Positions 1 to 6,816 of a DNA stretch of 6,903 nt are shown piece after piece. The notes under the pieces were generated by a model. The model did not search any database, was not told the DNA's origin, and saw nothing but the letters and a program-made list of their open reading frames with translations. Position 1 is the stretch's first letter. Every line of letters begins with the position of its first letter. The DNA comes from an uncultured Clostridia bacterium. Lineage in GTDB: Bacteria > Bacillota > Clostridia > Oscillospirales > Acutalibacteraceae. A program made the position numbers and the translations under genes. Location: assembly GCA_945227095.1 (NCBI GenBank), contig CALYOC010000034.1, positions 1 through 6,903 on the forward strand, read 5' to 3'.

Positions 1-2523
1 GGACTTAAGCATTTCCCCGTGCAGGTAATCGGAGGTATCATTCTTCATCAGGGCCGTATTGCCGAGATGAAAACAGGTGAGGGTAAAACCCTTGTTGCCA
101 CACTTCCCGCTTATCTCAACGCTTTGGCGGGCAACGGCGTACATATCGTAACGGTCAACGATTACCTGGCTCGCCGCGACTCCGAGTGGATGGGCAAGGT
201 TTACACATGGCTCGGACTCACCTGCGGACTTATCGTCCATGAAAAGAAGGACGACGAGCGACGCGTTGCGTACAAGGCCGACATCACCTACGGAACAAAC
301 AACGAAATGGGCTTCGATTACCTTCGTGACAATATGGTACAGTACAAGGAGCAGAAGGTTCAAAGGGGCCACGCCTATGCAATCGTCGATGAGGTTGACT
401 CAATCCTTATCGACGAGGCGAGAACACCTCTTATCATCTCCGGTAAGGGCGATGAATCCACAGAACTCTATACATTAGCAGATAAATTTGCCAAAAAACT
501 CAGCAAGGTTGTAGTTAAAGCGCTTGATGAAAAAGAAGACACCGATGCAATTTATGAAGATGCCGACTACCTTGTTGACGAAAAGGCAAAGACGGCCACT
601 TTGACTCAAAAGGGTGTTGCCACGGCGGAGGCGGAGTTCTCCGTTGAGAACCTTATGGACGGCGACAATCTGACATTGCTTCACCACATCAACCAGGCTA
701 TCAAAGCCAACGGCGTTATGACAAGAGATGTTGACTATGTAGTCCGCTCCGGCGAAATTCTCATTGTCGATGAATTTACCGGTCGTATTATGGAGGGCCG
801 TCGTTACAACGAGGGCTTGCACCAAGCGATTGAGGCAAAAGAGGGCGTTAAGGTTAAGAGCGAGAGCAAGACGCTTGCGACCATCACCTTCCAAAACTAC
901 TTCCGTCTTTACAAGAAACTTTCCGGTATGACCGGTACAGCAGCTACCGAGACGGAGGAGTTTGAGGAAATTTACAAGCTCGATGTCGTCGAAATTCCCA
1001 CCAACAAGCCGATGATTAGAGTTGACCACCCCGATATCATTTACAGAACGGAGGAGGTCAAGTTTAATGCAATAGTTGATAAAATCACCGAGTGTCACGA
1101 AAAAGGACAGCCTGTACTTGTAGGTACAATCTCTATCGAAAAGAGTGAGCAGCTTTCCAAGGTTCTGCGCAAGCACCAGATTAAGCACGAGGTGCTCAAT
1201 GCCAAAAACCATGAGCGCGAGGCTGCGATAGTAGCGCAGGCGGGTAAATTCGGAGCGGTTACAATCGCCACTAATATGGCGGGACGCGGTACCGATATTA
1301 TGCTCGGCGGTAACAGCGAGTTCTTGGCAAAGAGGGATATGGCGAAAGAGGGCTTCGATGATGAAATGATTCAAAATGCCATCGCGTATTTCGACACACA
1401 GGACGAGGAAATTCTCGCGGCGAGAAAGCGCTATTCCGAGTTGAATGACAAGTATAAGGAAGAGATTGAAAAGGAAGCCGAGAAGGTTTGCGAGGCAGGC
1501 GGCTTATTCATTCTCGGTACGGAGCGCCACGATTCAAGGCGTATTGACAATCAGCTCAGAGGTCGTTCCGGCCGTCAGGGTGACCCCGGTGAAAGCCAGT
1601 TCTTCCTCAGCTTGGAGGATGACCTTATCCGTATTTTCGGCGGCCAGAGAATTGAAAACCTTATGACTGCTCTCAAGGTTGACGAGGATATGCCCATCAC
1701 TAACAAAATGCTTTCCAAGACAATCGAAAATGCACAGTCAAAGGTTGAGGGACGCAACTTTGCAACCCGTAAGAATGTGCTTCAGTATGACGATGTTATG
1801 AACACTCAAAGAGAGGTTATCTACGGTCAAAGAGATCAGGTATTGGACGGAATTAACCTTCGTGACACCATTCTCAATATGATGGATGAAAACATTGAGG
1901 AAACAGTTAAGCTTTTCTGCTCCAACGACACCACATATGACCAATGGAATATGGCTTCTCTCAAGGACAAATATATGGGTTGGCTTGTAACCGAGGACGA
2001 TTTCAAATATACCGACGAGGAAAAGGCTACCTTAATCGTAGAGGATATAATCGACTTCCTCACCGAGCGCGGTCACGAGCTTTATAACAAGAGAGAGGAA
2101 GAGCTCGGCGAGCAGGTTATGAGAGACCTGGAGCGAATGGTTCTTTTGAGAAATGTCGATACAAAATGGATGGACCATATCGACGCTATGGAAGAGCTTA
2201 AGAAGGGCCTCGGACTTCGCTGTATGGCGCAGAGAGACCCCGTTGTCGAGTATCGTATGGAAGGATACGATATGTTTGATGAAATGACGGCGGCAATCCG
2301 TGAGGATACGGTCAGAATGATGCTTCTTCTTCGTATCAGAAGGCAGGAGGATGTCGAAAGGCGTCAGGTTGCAAAGGTCACCTCGACCACCACAACAGAC
2401 AAGGCGGACGAGGAGAAGAAGAAGGAGACAACCGTAGTCAAGAGTAATAAGGTCGGAAGAAATGACCCGTGTCCCTGCGGCTCCGGCAAGAAATATAAGA
2501 AATGTTGCGGTAAAAACCTTTAA
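1..2523 (+). CDS. secA: Preprotein translocase ATPase SecA (5' end outside window)
   Basis: SecA is the cytosolic motor ATPase that pushes unfolded preproteins through SecYEG. The frame is open from base 1 (GLKHFPVQ...), which aligns inside the family's N-terminal region. The GTG at 19 is therefore an internal Val, and about 80 N-terminal residues are missing. Counting from base 1, 840 residues are visible. They include Walker A MKTGEGKT (23-30), Walker B region [12 protein letters not shown] (130-141), a preprotein-binding domain (about 146-290), the NBD2 motif [13 protein letters not shown] (425-437), [21 protein letters not shown] (506-526, arginine-finger region), the scaffold/two-helix-finger signature [15 protein letters not shown] (722-736) and a C-terminal SEC-C zinc motif [13 protein letters not shown] (824-836). 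Compared with my recollection of Bacillus SecA, it has about 57 extra residues between the GTDIMLGG and GTERH motifs, charged and probably helical, as in many clostridial and Gram-negative SecAs. All catalytic motifs are intact. A terminator follows 14 bases after the stop. Confidence 0.98.
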   Translation, partial: GLKHFPVQVIGGIILHQGRIAEMKTGEGKTLVATLPAYLNALAGNGVHIVTVNDYLARRDSEWMGKVYTWLGLTCGLIVHEKKDDERRVAYKADITYGTNNEMGFDYLRDNMVQYKEQKVQRGHAYAIVDEVDSILIDEARTPLIISGKGDESTELYTLADKFAKKLSKVVVKALDEKEDTDAIYEDADYLVDEKAKTATLTQKGVATAEAEFSVENLMDGDNLTLLHHINQAIKANGVMTRDVDYVVRSGEILIVDEFTGRIMEGRRYNEGLHQAIEAKEGVKVKSESKTLATITFQNYFRLYKKLSGMTGTAATETEEFEEIYKLDVVEIPTNKPMIRVDHPDIIYRTEEVKFNAIVDKITECHEKGQPVLVGTISIEKSEQLSKVLRKHQIKHEVLNAKNHEREAAIVAQAGKFGAVTIATNMAGRGTDIMLGGNSEFLAKRDMAKEGFDDEMIQNAIAYFDTQDEEILAARKRYSELNDKYKEEIEKEAEKVCEAGGLFILGTERHDSRRIDNQLRGRSGRQGDPGESQFFLSLEDDLIRIFGGQRIENLMTALKVDEDMPITNKMLSKTIENAQSKVEGRNFATRKNVLQYDDVMNTQREVIYGQRDQVLDGINLRDTILNMMDENIEETVKLFCSNDTTYDQWNMASLKDKYMGWLVTEDDFKYTDEEKATLIVEDIIDFLTERGHELYNKREEELGEQVMRDLERMVLLRNVDTKWMDHIDAMEELKKGLGLRCMAQRDPVVEYRMEGYDMFDEMTAAIREDTVRMMLLLRIRRQEDVERRQVAKVTSTTTTDKADEEKKKETTVVKSNKVGRNDPCPCGSGKKYKKCCGKNL

Positions 2524-2537
2524 TTAAATATGAATTT

Positions 2538-2581
2538 TTGAGCCTGACTTGCGTATTAGGCAGTTGGGCTCAATTATTTTT
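2538..2581 (+). terminator. Rho-independent terminator of secA
   Basis: TTGAGCC (2538-2544) pairs with GGCTCAA (2567-2573). The stem continues inward through two G-T wobbles and three Watson-Crick pairs (2545-2549 with 2562-2566), giving about 12 bp. It is followed at once by TTATTTTT (2574-2581). It lies 14 bases after the secA stop, so it ends the secA transcript and separates it from murA. Confidence 0.85.
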
Positions 2582-2631
2582 GAAAAAAGGGTACCGCGCA
2601 GTGCTCACGGAGTGTTTTGAATCGCGTCCGA

Positions 2632-2651
2632 GAAATCAAAAAATTGATTTC
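2632..2651. repeat. Perfect 8-bp inverted repeat, AAAA spacer
   Basis: GAAATCAA (2632-2639) and TTGATTTC (2644-2651) are exact reverse complements around AAAA. No T-tract follows on the + strand, so it is not a normal terminator in that direction. It lies about 60 bases upstream of the proposed murA -10, a place that would suit a regulator-binding site. In AT-rich DNA a repeat of this size could also arise by chance. Its role is unknown. Confidence 0.5.
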
Positions 2652-2708
2652 GAATTTATTACAAAAAATTACAATATATTGTTTTAACTTTTATTTGGAA
2701 TGTTTTTG

Positions 2709-2717
2709 TGATACAAT
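2709..2717 (+). promoter_or_regulatory. Extended -10 promoter candidate for murA
   Basis: TGA-TACAAT shows a TGn extension at 2709-2711 directly before a -10 hexamer (2712-2717, five of six matches to TATAAT). At 17-bp spacing the -35 region reads TTTTAT (2689-2694), which is a poor match. The promoter would therefore rely on the extended -10. It is the best candidate in a very AT-rich region, where chance -10 matches are common. Confidence 0.5.
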
Positions 2718-2815
2718 ACTTTGTGGTTTAAATTATATTCCGTTATATATTGCACATAATAATATCAGATTATATTTCAATTAAAATTTACATTCAGAAA
2801 CGGGGTTGAATGCTA

Positions 2816-4117
2816 ATGGAGAAGTTGGTTATCAAGGGCGGTAACAAACTCAAAGGCGAAGTTACAATCGGCGGCGCTAAGAACGCGGTTGTAGCTATTC
2901 TTCCCGCAACACTACTTTCAAAGAGCGTTGTAACACTTGAAAATGTTCCCGACATTCGCGATGTCCGTATTATGATGGATATTATGAGGGAGTTGGGAGC
3001 AAATATTAAGCTTATAGATAAAACAACCTATGAAATCGACACAACCCGCGTAAAGGCGAAGACAGTTCCCAATGAAACCGCCAAGAAGCTTCGCGCCTCG
3101 TACTACCTTATCGGCGCCATGCTCGGCGCATTCGGTGAAGCAAATGTATCTCTGCCCGGCGGTTGTGATTTCGGAGTCAGACCTATCAACCTTCACATTT
3201 CCGGCTTCGAGAGCTTGGGAGCGAAGGTCGATATTAAAAACGGTATGATAAAAGCCACCACCAAAAACCGTCAGTTTGTCGGCGCGTCTATTTATATGGA
3301 CGAGGTCAGCGTAGGAGCGACTATAAATGTTATGCTTGCGGCGGTCAAGGCAAAGGGGCTGACTATAATCGAAAACGCGGCGAGAGAACCGCACATAGTA
3401 GATCTTGCGAACTTTTTAAATCGTATGGGTGCGCGAGTACGCGGAGCCGGAACCGATGTTATCAAAATTAACGGAGTAGATTTCCTTCACGGATGCTCGT
3501 ATTCGGTTGTGCCGGATCAGATTGAAGCCGGCACATATATGGCGTGTGTTGCGGCGGCAGGCGGTAAAGTTACGCTTAAAAATGTAATTCCCAAGCACCT
3601 TGAGAGTATTTCGGCAAAGCTTGAAGCGTGCGGAGTGCTTATTGAGGAGAACGAGGACGGCGACGAGCTGACCGTTTCGAGGGAAAAACCGCTTAAACCC
3701 TGCAATGTCAAGACAATGCCTCACCCCGGCTTCCCGACCGATATGCAGCCGCAGATTGTCGCGGTGCTTGCCAAGGCGAGCGGGACAAGTATTGTCACTG
3801 AAAATGTCTGGGACTCAAGGTTCAGGTATGTCGAGCAGCTTTTGAGGATGGGAGCATCAATCACCGTTGAGCACGGAGATATGGCTGTTATACAGGGAGT
3901 TAAGGAGCTTAACGGAGCGCAGGTAAATGCCACGGATTTGAGAGCCGGAGCGGCGATGATAATTGCCGGACTTTCTGCCAAGGGAACCACCGAAATTGAG
4001 GATATTTACCATATTGAGCGCGGGTACGAAAATGTAGTTGAAAAGCTTCAGGGAATCGGCGCGAATATCAAAAAGGTATATATTCCCGAAGATGACGACG
4101 GCATAACCGTTGCGTGA
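2816..4117 (+). CDS. murA: UDP-N-acetylglucosamine 1-carboxyvinyltransferase MurA
   Basis: MurA transfers enolpyruvate from PEP to UDP-GlcNAc in the cytosol, the first committed step of peptidoglycan synthesis, and is the target of fosfomycin. I chose the ATG at 2816, giving 433 residues, rather than the in-frame ATG at 2810. The weak GGGG Shine-Dalgarno (2802-2805) is 10 bases from 2816 but only 4 from 2810. MEKLVIKGG is also the usual family N-terminus and puts the substrate-binding K22-N23 at the family's standard numbers. Other signatures are LPGGC (catalytic Cys117, the fosfomycin-reactive residue), RPINLHISGFESLGA, SVGATINVMLAA, the catalytic-Asp motif PGFPTDMQ (Asp309), DLRAGAA (374-380) and HIERGYE (Arg402). 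The length and two-domain EPSP-synthase-like layout are normal, and nothing is missing. Whether it is the MurA1 or MurA2/MurZ paralogue of Firmicutes cannot be told here. It is flanked by terminators on both sides, so it is probably transcribed alone or with partial read-through into walJ. Confidence 0.97.
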   Translation: MEKLVIKGGNKLKGEVTIGGAKNAVVAILPATLLSKSVVTLENVPDIRDVRIMMDIMRELGANIKLIDKTTYEIDTTRVKAKTVPNETAKKLRASYYLIGAMLGAFGEANVSLPGGCDFGVRPINLHISGFESLGAKVDIKNGMIKATTKNRQFVGASIYMDEVSVGATINVMLAAVKAKGLTIIENAAREPHIVDLANFLNRMGARVRGAGTDVIKINGVDFLHGCSYSVVPDQIEAGTYMACVAAAGGKVTLKNVIPKHLESISAKLEACGVLIEENEDGDELTVSREKPLKPCNVKTMPHPGFPTDMQPQIVAVLAKASGTSIVTENVWDSRFRYVEQLLRMGASITVEHGDMAVIQGVKELNGAQVNATDLRAGAAMIIAGLSAKGTTEIEDIYHIERGYENVVEKLQGIGANIKKVYIPEDDDGITVA

Positions 4118-4143
4118 GTTTTAGTTATTAAGACAAAGTTTAT

Positions 4144-4175
4144 TGTGTCATCTGTTATGTCGGACACATTTTGTT
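4144..4175 (+). terminator. Probable murA terminator (first hairpin)
   Basis: TGTGTC (4144-4149) pairs with GACACA (4163-4168) across a 13-base loop and is followed by TTTTGTT (4169-4175). It begins 26 bases after the murA stop. The stem is only 6 bp with a large loop, so it would be weak alone. A second, longer hairpin follows 15 bases later. Confidence 0.5.
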
Positions 4176-4183
4176 AAAAGTAT

Positions 4184-4223
4184 AAATTCACTAATACCTG
4201 CCGTATTAGTGAATTTGTTTTAT
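4184..4223 (+). terminator. Perfect 14-bp hairpin between murA and walJ
   Basis: AAATTCACTAATAC (4184-4197) and GTATTAGTGAATTT (4203-4216) are exact reverse complements around a 5-base loop, CTGCC. They are followed by TGTTTTAT (4217-4223, with one G interrupting). This looks like a terminator for murA, although the stem is A/T-rich. On the opposite strand the hairpin is followed by ATACTTTT, so it could work both ways. Its end is only 40 bases before the walJ ATG. A walJ transcript must therefore start inside or just after it, or read through it. Confidence 0.7.
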
Positions 4224-4230
4224 CTTGTGA

Positions 4231-4247
4231 AAGGAAGGCCTTCGGGC
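4231..4247 (+). promoter_or_regulatory. Distant Shine-Dalgarno with UUCG mini-hairpin before walJ
   Basis: AAGGAAGG (4231-4238) is the best ribosome-binding match before walJ, but it ends 18 bases from the ATG at 4257. The spacer holds GCC-TTCG-GGC (4238-4247), a short stem with the very stable C(UUCG)G tetraloop. Folding would bring the purine tract closer to the start. A GGAG at 4252-4255 sits one base from the ATG, too close to work well. Function is inferred from the layout only. Confidence 0.4.
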
Positions 4248-4256
4248 GCGTGGAGT

Positions 4257-5051
4257 ATGGCAAAGTTTTCTCCGCTGTTTTCATCCAGCGCAGGTAATTG
4301 TATTTACATATCCTCTGCTTCCTCTGCAATACTTATCGATGCAGGCAGGAGTGCAAGGCAGATTGAAACGGCGCTTCGTGACAATTCATTGAGTACGGAT
4401 AATATTCGCGGAATTTTTGTAACGCATGAGCACATTGACCATATTAAAGGCGTGAGAGTGCTTGCAAAGCGGCTTGGTATTCCCGTGTACTCGTCGGAAA
4501 AGACGCTCAACAGCCTGTGTAGTCTTGACCCGGCAATATCGTCCGAGGTAAGGCTTATCGAGGTCGGCAGAGAGGGTGTTGAGTGCGCGGATATGTTCAT
4601 TAAGCCGTTTAAAACCAGTCACGACGCGATTGACAGCTGCGGATATACCGTTTGTACGGCGGACAACCGAAGGGTTGGAATTTGCACCGACTTGGGATAT
4701 GTAAGCGACGAGGTTGAGAGCGCCCTGCTCGGGAGCGACCTTGTTTTGATTGAGTCGAATCACGATGTCCGAATGCTTGAAAACGGCTCCTATCCGTATG
4801 CGCTCAAGCGGCGGGTACTCTCTGAAAGAGGACATTTGAGCAATGACGATTGCGCCAGACAGGTCGGGAAGCTCTTAAACGGAGGAACAACAAGGTTTTT
4901 CCTGGGACATTTGAGCCGTGAGAACAATGTTCCGGAATTGGCATATCAAACCTCGAAGTCGGTTTTAACACAGCTCGGAGCGGTATGTGATTACGATTAT
5001 ACACTCTGTGTCGCACCGAGGGATAATAATGGGAAAGTGGTGCTTTTCTGA
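4257..5051 (+). CDS. walJ: WalJ/YycJ-family metallo-beta-lactamase-fold hydrolase
   Basis: This 264-residue protein belongs to the metallo-beta-lactamase superfamily and matches WalJ/YycJ of Firmicutes in length and N-terminus (FSPLFSSSAGNCIYI, like the family's FSVLASGSTGN). Family members are proposed phosphodiesterases or nucleases tied to cell-wall and DNA-replication homeostasis; the natural substrate is not settled. Visible metal-site residues are HxHxDH (His57, His59, Asp61, His62), His122 in TSHDA, Asp145 in CTDLG and the late GHLS motif (His218). IESNHD (165-170) and RGHLSNDD (191-198) are also typical. There is no signal peptide or membrane segment, so it should be cytosolic. The ATG at 4257 is chosen because the family N-terminus begins there; an upstream TTG at 4143 would run through both hairpins. 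Its stop overlaps the rlmH start (TGATG), and the WalJ-RlmH neighbourhood is known from Bacillus. The walRK genes are not in this window, so the symbol rests on sequence and the rlmH link. Confidence 0.9.
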   Translation: MAKFSPLFSSSAGNCIYISSASSAILIDAGRSARQIETALRDNSLSTDNIRGIFVTHEHIDHIKGVRVLAKRLGIPVYSSEKTLNSLCSLDPAISSEVRLIEVGREGVECADMFIKPFKTSHDAIDSCGYTVCTADNRRVGICTDLGYVSDEVESALLGSDLVLIESNHDVRMLENGSYPYALKRRVLSERGHLSNDDCARQVGKLLNGGTTRFFLGHLSRENNVPELAYQTSKSVLTQLGAVCDYDYTLCVAPRDNNGKVVLF

Positions 5052-5533
5052 TGTTAAAGGTCAAGTTGATTGCCGTGGGAAAAATCAAGGAAAAGTACCT
5101 TTGTGAAGCCTGCGGAGAGTATGTGAAAAGGTTAAAGGGATACTGCAAACTTGAAATTTGCGAGATTCCCGAAGTAAGCCTTAGCCGTGAGCCGTCTCCG
5201 AGTGAGACGCAAAAGGTTTTATCCCGCGAGGGAGAGAGTATATTAAAAGCAATAAAAGGCAGTGATTATGTCATCGCTATGTGTATTGAGGGCAAGCAGC
5301 TTTCGTCGGAGGAGTTGGCGCAAAGATTTAGCGATATTTCGCTCTCCGGCAAGAGTACGGTGAGTATTGTCATCGGTTCGTCCTTCGGTTTGTGCGGGGC
5401 GGTCAAGGAGCGCGCCGATATGAAACTTTCAATGTCAAAAATGACTTTTCCGCATATGCTCGCGCGCGTTATGGTGCTTGAGCAGACTTATCGGGCTTTC
5501 TCAATACTCGGCAATTCGAAATATCATAAGTAA
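5051..5533 (+). CDS. rlmH: 23S rRNA (pseudouridine1915-N3)-methyltransferase RlmH
   Basis: RlmH uses S-adenosylmethionine to methylate N3 of pseudouridine 1915 in helix 69 of 23S rRNA on the assembled 70S ribosome. The protein is 160 residues, the normal length for this small SPOUT-class (trefoil-knot) enzyme. Signatures are the start MLKVKLIAVGKIKEKYL, the SAM-pocket segment VIGSSFGL (107-114), the knot segment LSMSKMTFPHMLARVMVLEQTYRA (126-149) and the C-terminal YHK (158-160). The usual IGGxxG glycine pair reads IGSSFG here, a mild substitution. The ATG at 5051 overlaps the walJ TGA by one base and has no good Shine-Dalgarno of its own, so translation is probably coupled to walJ. A strong terminator lies 8 bases after the stop, which makes walJ-rlmH a two-gene unit. 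Confidence 0.97.
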   Translation: MLKVKLIAVGKIKEKYLCEACGEYVKRLKGYCKLEICEIPEVSLSREPSPSETQKVLSREGESILKAIKGSDYVIAMCIEGKQLSSEELAQRFSDISLSGKSTVSIVIGSSFGLCGAVKERADMKLSMSKMTFPHMLARVMVLEQTYRAFSILGNSKYHK

Positions 5534-5541
5534 ACAATCTT

Positions 5542-5589
5542 AAACGCAGACCTATCGGCAAAGTTATTGCCGCCGCGTCTGCGTTTTTT
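5542..5589 (+). terminator. Strong Rho-independent terminator of walJ-rlmH
   Basis: AAACGCAGAC (5542-5551) pairs perfectly with GTCTGCGTTT (5577-5586). Inside it a second stem, CGGCAA (5556-5561) with TTGCCG (5567-5572), has a 5-base loop, and a 4 x 4 internal loop separates the two. The T-tract TTTTTT spans 5584-5589. This is the clearest terminator in the window and isolates rlmH from the downstream LRR gene. Confidence 0.92.
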
Positions 5590-5600
5590 GTATAATTTTG

Positions 5601-5629
5601 TTGCTAAATAATAAAACATATAGTAAAAT
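5601..5629 (+). promoter_or_regulatory. Sigma-A-type promoter candidate for the LRR gene
   Basis: TTGCTA (5601-5606, four of six matches to TTGACA) and TAAAAT (5624-5629, five of six to TATAAT) are separated by exactly 17 bp. They lie between the rlmH terminator and the LRR start, where an independent promoter is needed. Transcription would begin near 5636, leaving a leader of about 30 bases. The region is AT-rich, so other hexamer pairs cannot be ruled out. Confidence 0.6.
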
Positions 5630-5654
5630 TAAATGGGTATATTTGTTTTAATAT

Positions 5655-5659
5655 GGTGA
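5655..5659 (+). promoter_or_regulatory. Shine-Dalgarno that sets the LRR gene start
   Basis: GGTGA is 5 bases upstream of the ATG at 5665. It overlaps the alternative in-frame starts at 5653 (ATG) and 5656 (GTG), which have no purine-rich site before them. It favours 5665, whose product begins MKKLSVRIL, a typical signal-peptide start. Confidence 0.6.
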
Positions 5660-5664
5660 ATATT

Positions 5665-6816
5665 ATGAAAAAACTTTCAGTCAGAATTTTATCCGTTATA
5701 ATATGTGCGACACTTATCGCAAGTGCCTTGCCGTTTTGCGCGTCGGCGCTCACTACCGAGGACGGCTTTGAGTACACGCAGGAGGATTCGCAGATAACCG
5801 TCACCGGATATACCGGCGGCGAAAGCGAGATTGTAATTCCGTCCGAGATTGATTCTCTGCCCGTAACACGAATCGGTAAGAATGCGTTTTATTTTATTTC
5901 TTATATTGAGAGCGTGAGCTTGCCGGACAGCTTGGTTGAAATCGGACAGGGTGCGTTTTGGGGCTGTTCCGCGCTGACGAGCGTTGATTTCGGCAGCGGC
6001 GTTGAGTCAATAGGCGTCAATGCGTTCTTCGGAACTGCTCTTGAGAGCGTGAGTCTGCCCGACAGCGTGACGAGCTTGGGCGAAAGGGCGTTTGCACAAT
6101 GCCGTTCATTGTCGGAACTCACATTGAGCGAATCACTCACAGAGCTTCCTGAAAGCGTGTTTTATGATTGCGAGGCATTGAGGGCGGTCACTGTTCCCGC
6201 GAGCGTTATCTCAATCGGTGAGGGAGCCTTTGCAATGTGCTATGAGTTAAGTAGCCTGAAGCTCGGTTCAAATCTTAAAACCGTCGGCAAGAATGCCTTT
6301 CACGACTGTCCGTGCTCAGGAGTGGTAATACCTGTCGGAGTTGAGGAAATCGGCGAGGAGGCCTTCGGCTATTGCACCGACAAGGATTCATTCAACACAT
6401 CGCTGATAGACGGCTTTTATCTCGTGGGCAACCGAGAGTCCGCGGCGTTCGTATATGCCGAGGAAAACGGTATAACATTTAATGATTGCGCTCATTCCGT
6501 CACGGAAGATGTCGTCGTCAAACAGCCGACCTGTACCGAGCAGGGCGAGAGTGAGATAAGGTGTACCGATTGTGCAAAGAAACTGGGAACACATTATTTG
6601 GACAAGTTGAAACATACATACACCGCCGTCATCATTCCTCCGACCTGTACTTCGGTCGGTTATACAAAGTATGTCTGCGAAGTCTGTGGGGAGTCATATA
6701 TTGACGAAAACTCCTTTATTCCGCCGAGCGGCGAGCACCACTCTTTTGTCAAGGGTGAAACCGTGCCGCCCACCTGTGAGGAGTATGGATATACAGTTTA
6801 TATTTGCCGCATTTGA
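5665..6816 (+). CDS. Secreted BspA-like leucine-rich-repeat protein, C-terminus cut by in-frame TGA
   Basis: This 383-residue product has a signal peptide (1-28: KK, hydrophobic core, ASA cleavage site before LTTEDG), so it should be exported by Sec. Residues 57-237 form about eight LRR_5 (BspA/TpLRR) repeats of 22-23 residues. The Ala-Phe (once Val-Phe) pairs recur at 74, 97, 120, 142, 165, 188, 211 and 233 in contexts such as SLPDSVTSLGERAFAQC. A cap with ESAAFVYAEENGITF (258-272) follows, as is usual after such repeats. From 277 on are His/Cys repeats with PTC...C-x-x-C, three begun before the stop. LRR_5 proteins are usually surface or secreted and bind host or polymer ligands; the ligand here is unknown. 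No sortase, SLH or membrane anchor precedes the TGA. The frame continues in register after TGA with further repeats, so the gene is probably a longer protein that has been interrupted, or the base call is wrong. It is transcribed alone from its own promoter. Confidence 0.88.
   Translation: MKKLSVRILSVIICATLIASALPFCASALTTEDGFEYTQEDSQITVTGYTGGESEIVIPSEIDSLPVTRIGKNAFYFISYIESVSLPDSLVEIGQGAFWGCSALTSVDFGSGVESIGVNAFFGTALESVSLPDSVTSLGERAFAQCRSLSELTLSESLTELPESVFYDCEALRAVTVPASVISIGEGAFAMCYELSSLKLGSNLKTVGKNAFHDCPCSGVVIPVGVEEIGEEAFGYCTDKDSFNTSLIDGFYLVGNRESAAFVYAEENGITFNDCAHSVTEDVVVKQPTCTEQGESEIRCTDCAKKLGTHYLDKLKHTYTAVIIPPTCTSVGYTKYVCEVCGESYIDENSFIPPSGEHHSFVKGETVPPTCEEYGYTVYICRI
5833..6375 (+). repeat. 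LRR_5 tandem repeat block inside the secreted protein
   Basis: About eight units of 66-69 bases encode the pattern LxxVxLPxSVxxIGxxAFxxC. Two units are still close at DNA level: GAGAGCGTGAG plus a Leu-Pro-Asp-Ser stretch occurs at 5908-5931 and again at 6043-6066, 135 bases (two units) later, both giving ESVSLPDS. This points to growth by unit duplication. Confidence 0.85.

Larger units (their letters stand above)
2582..2815 (+). other. Intergenic region and probable murA leader, no gene
   Basis: This is a strongly AT-rich gap between the secA terminator and murA with no coding frame of note. Its first 50 bases are more GC-rich (GGGTACCGCG at 2589-2598, CGCG at 2623-2626), and the rest is mostly A/T. 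It contains the perfect inverted repeat at 2632-2651 and the extended -10 element at 2709-2717. If transcription starts about 7 bases after that -10, murA has an untranslated leader of about 90 bases. I find no recognisable riboswitch in it. Confidence 0.7.

Noticed and set aside
475..1374. A 299-codon open frame on the minus strand inside secA
   Set aside because: It lies wholly antisense to conserved SecA codons, has no ribosome-binding site or recognisable domain, and its residues mirror the complement of the SecA reading frame.
2587..2598. AAGGGTACCGCG resembles the T-box antiterminator core with the tRNA-binding TGG missing
   Set aside because: There is no room for a T-box stem I, because the secA terminator ends just upstream. 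The key TGG is absent, no terminator follows, and murA is not a usual T-box target. It is probably chance.
2810..2815. ATG at 2810 as the murA start
   Set aside because: The Shine-Dalgarno would be only 4 bases away, and starting at 2816 puts K22-N23 at the standard MurA numbering.
4143..4256. TTG at 4143 as the start of the walJ gene
   Set aside because: The extension would read through both hairpins and has no similarity to the family. The conserved N-terminus begins at the ATG at 4257.
5653..5664. ATG at 5653 or GTG at 5656 as the LRR protein start
   Set aside because: Neither has a ribosome-binding site before it, while GGTGA at 5655-5659 fits the ATG at 5665.
5737..5741. Cys25 of the LRR protein as a lipoprotein lipobox Cys
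   Set aside because: The preceding residues Leu-Pro-Phe do not fit a lipobox, whereas the Ala-Ser-Ala that follows fits signal peptidase I cleavage.
6814..6816. TGA read as Trp or Gly under an alternative genetic code
   Set aside because: murA (4115-4117) and walJ (5049-5051) both end at TGA at the expected C-termini, so TGA is a stop in this organism, and the repeat calls for Cys here.
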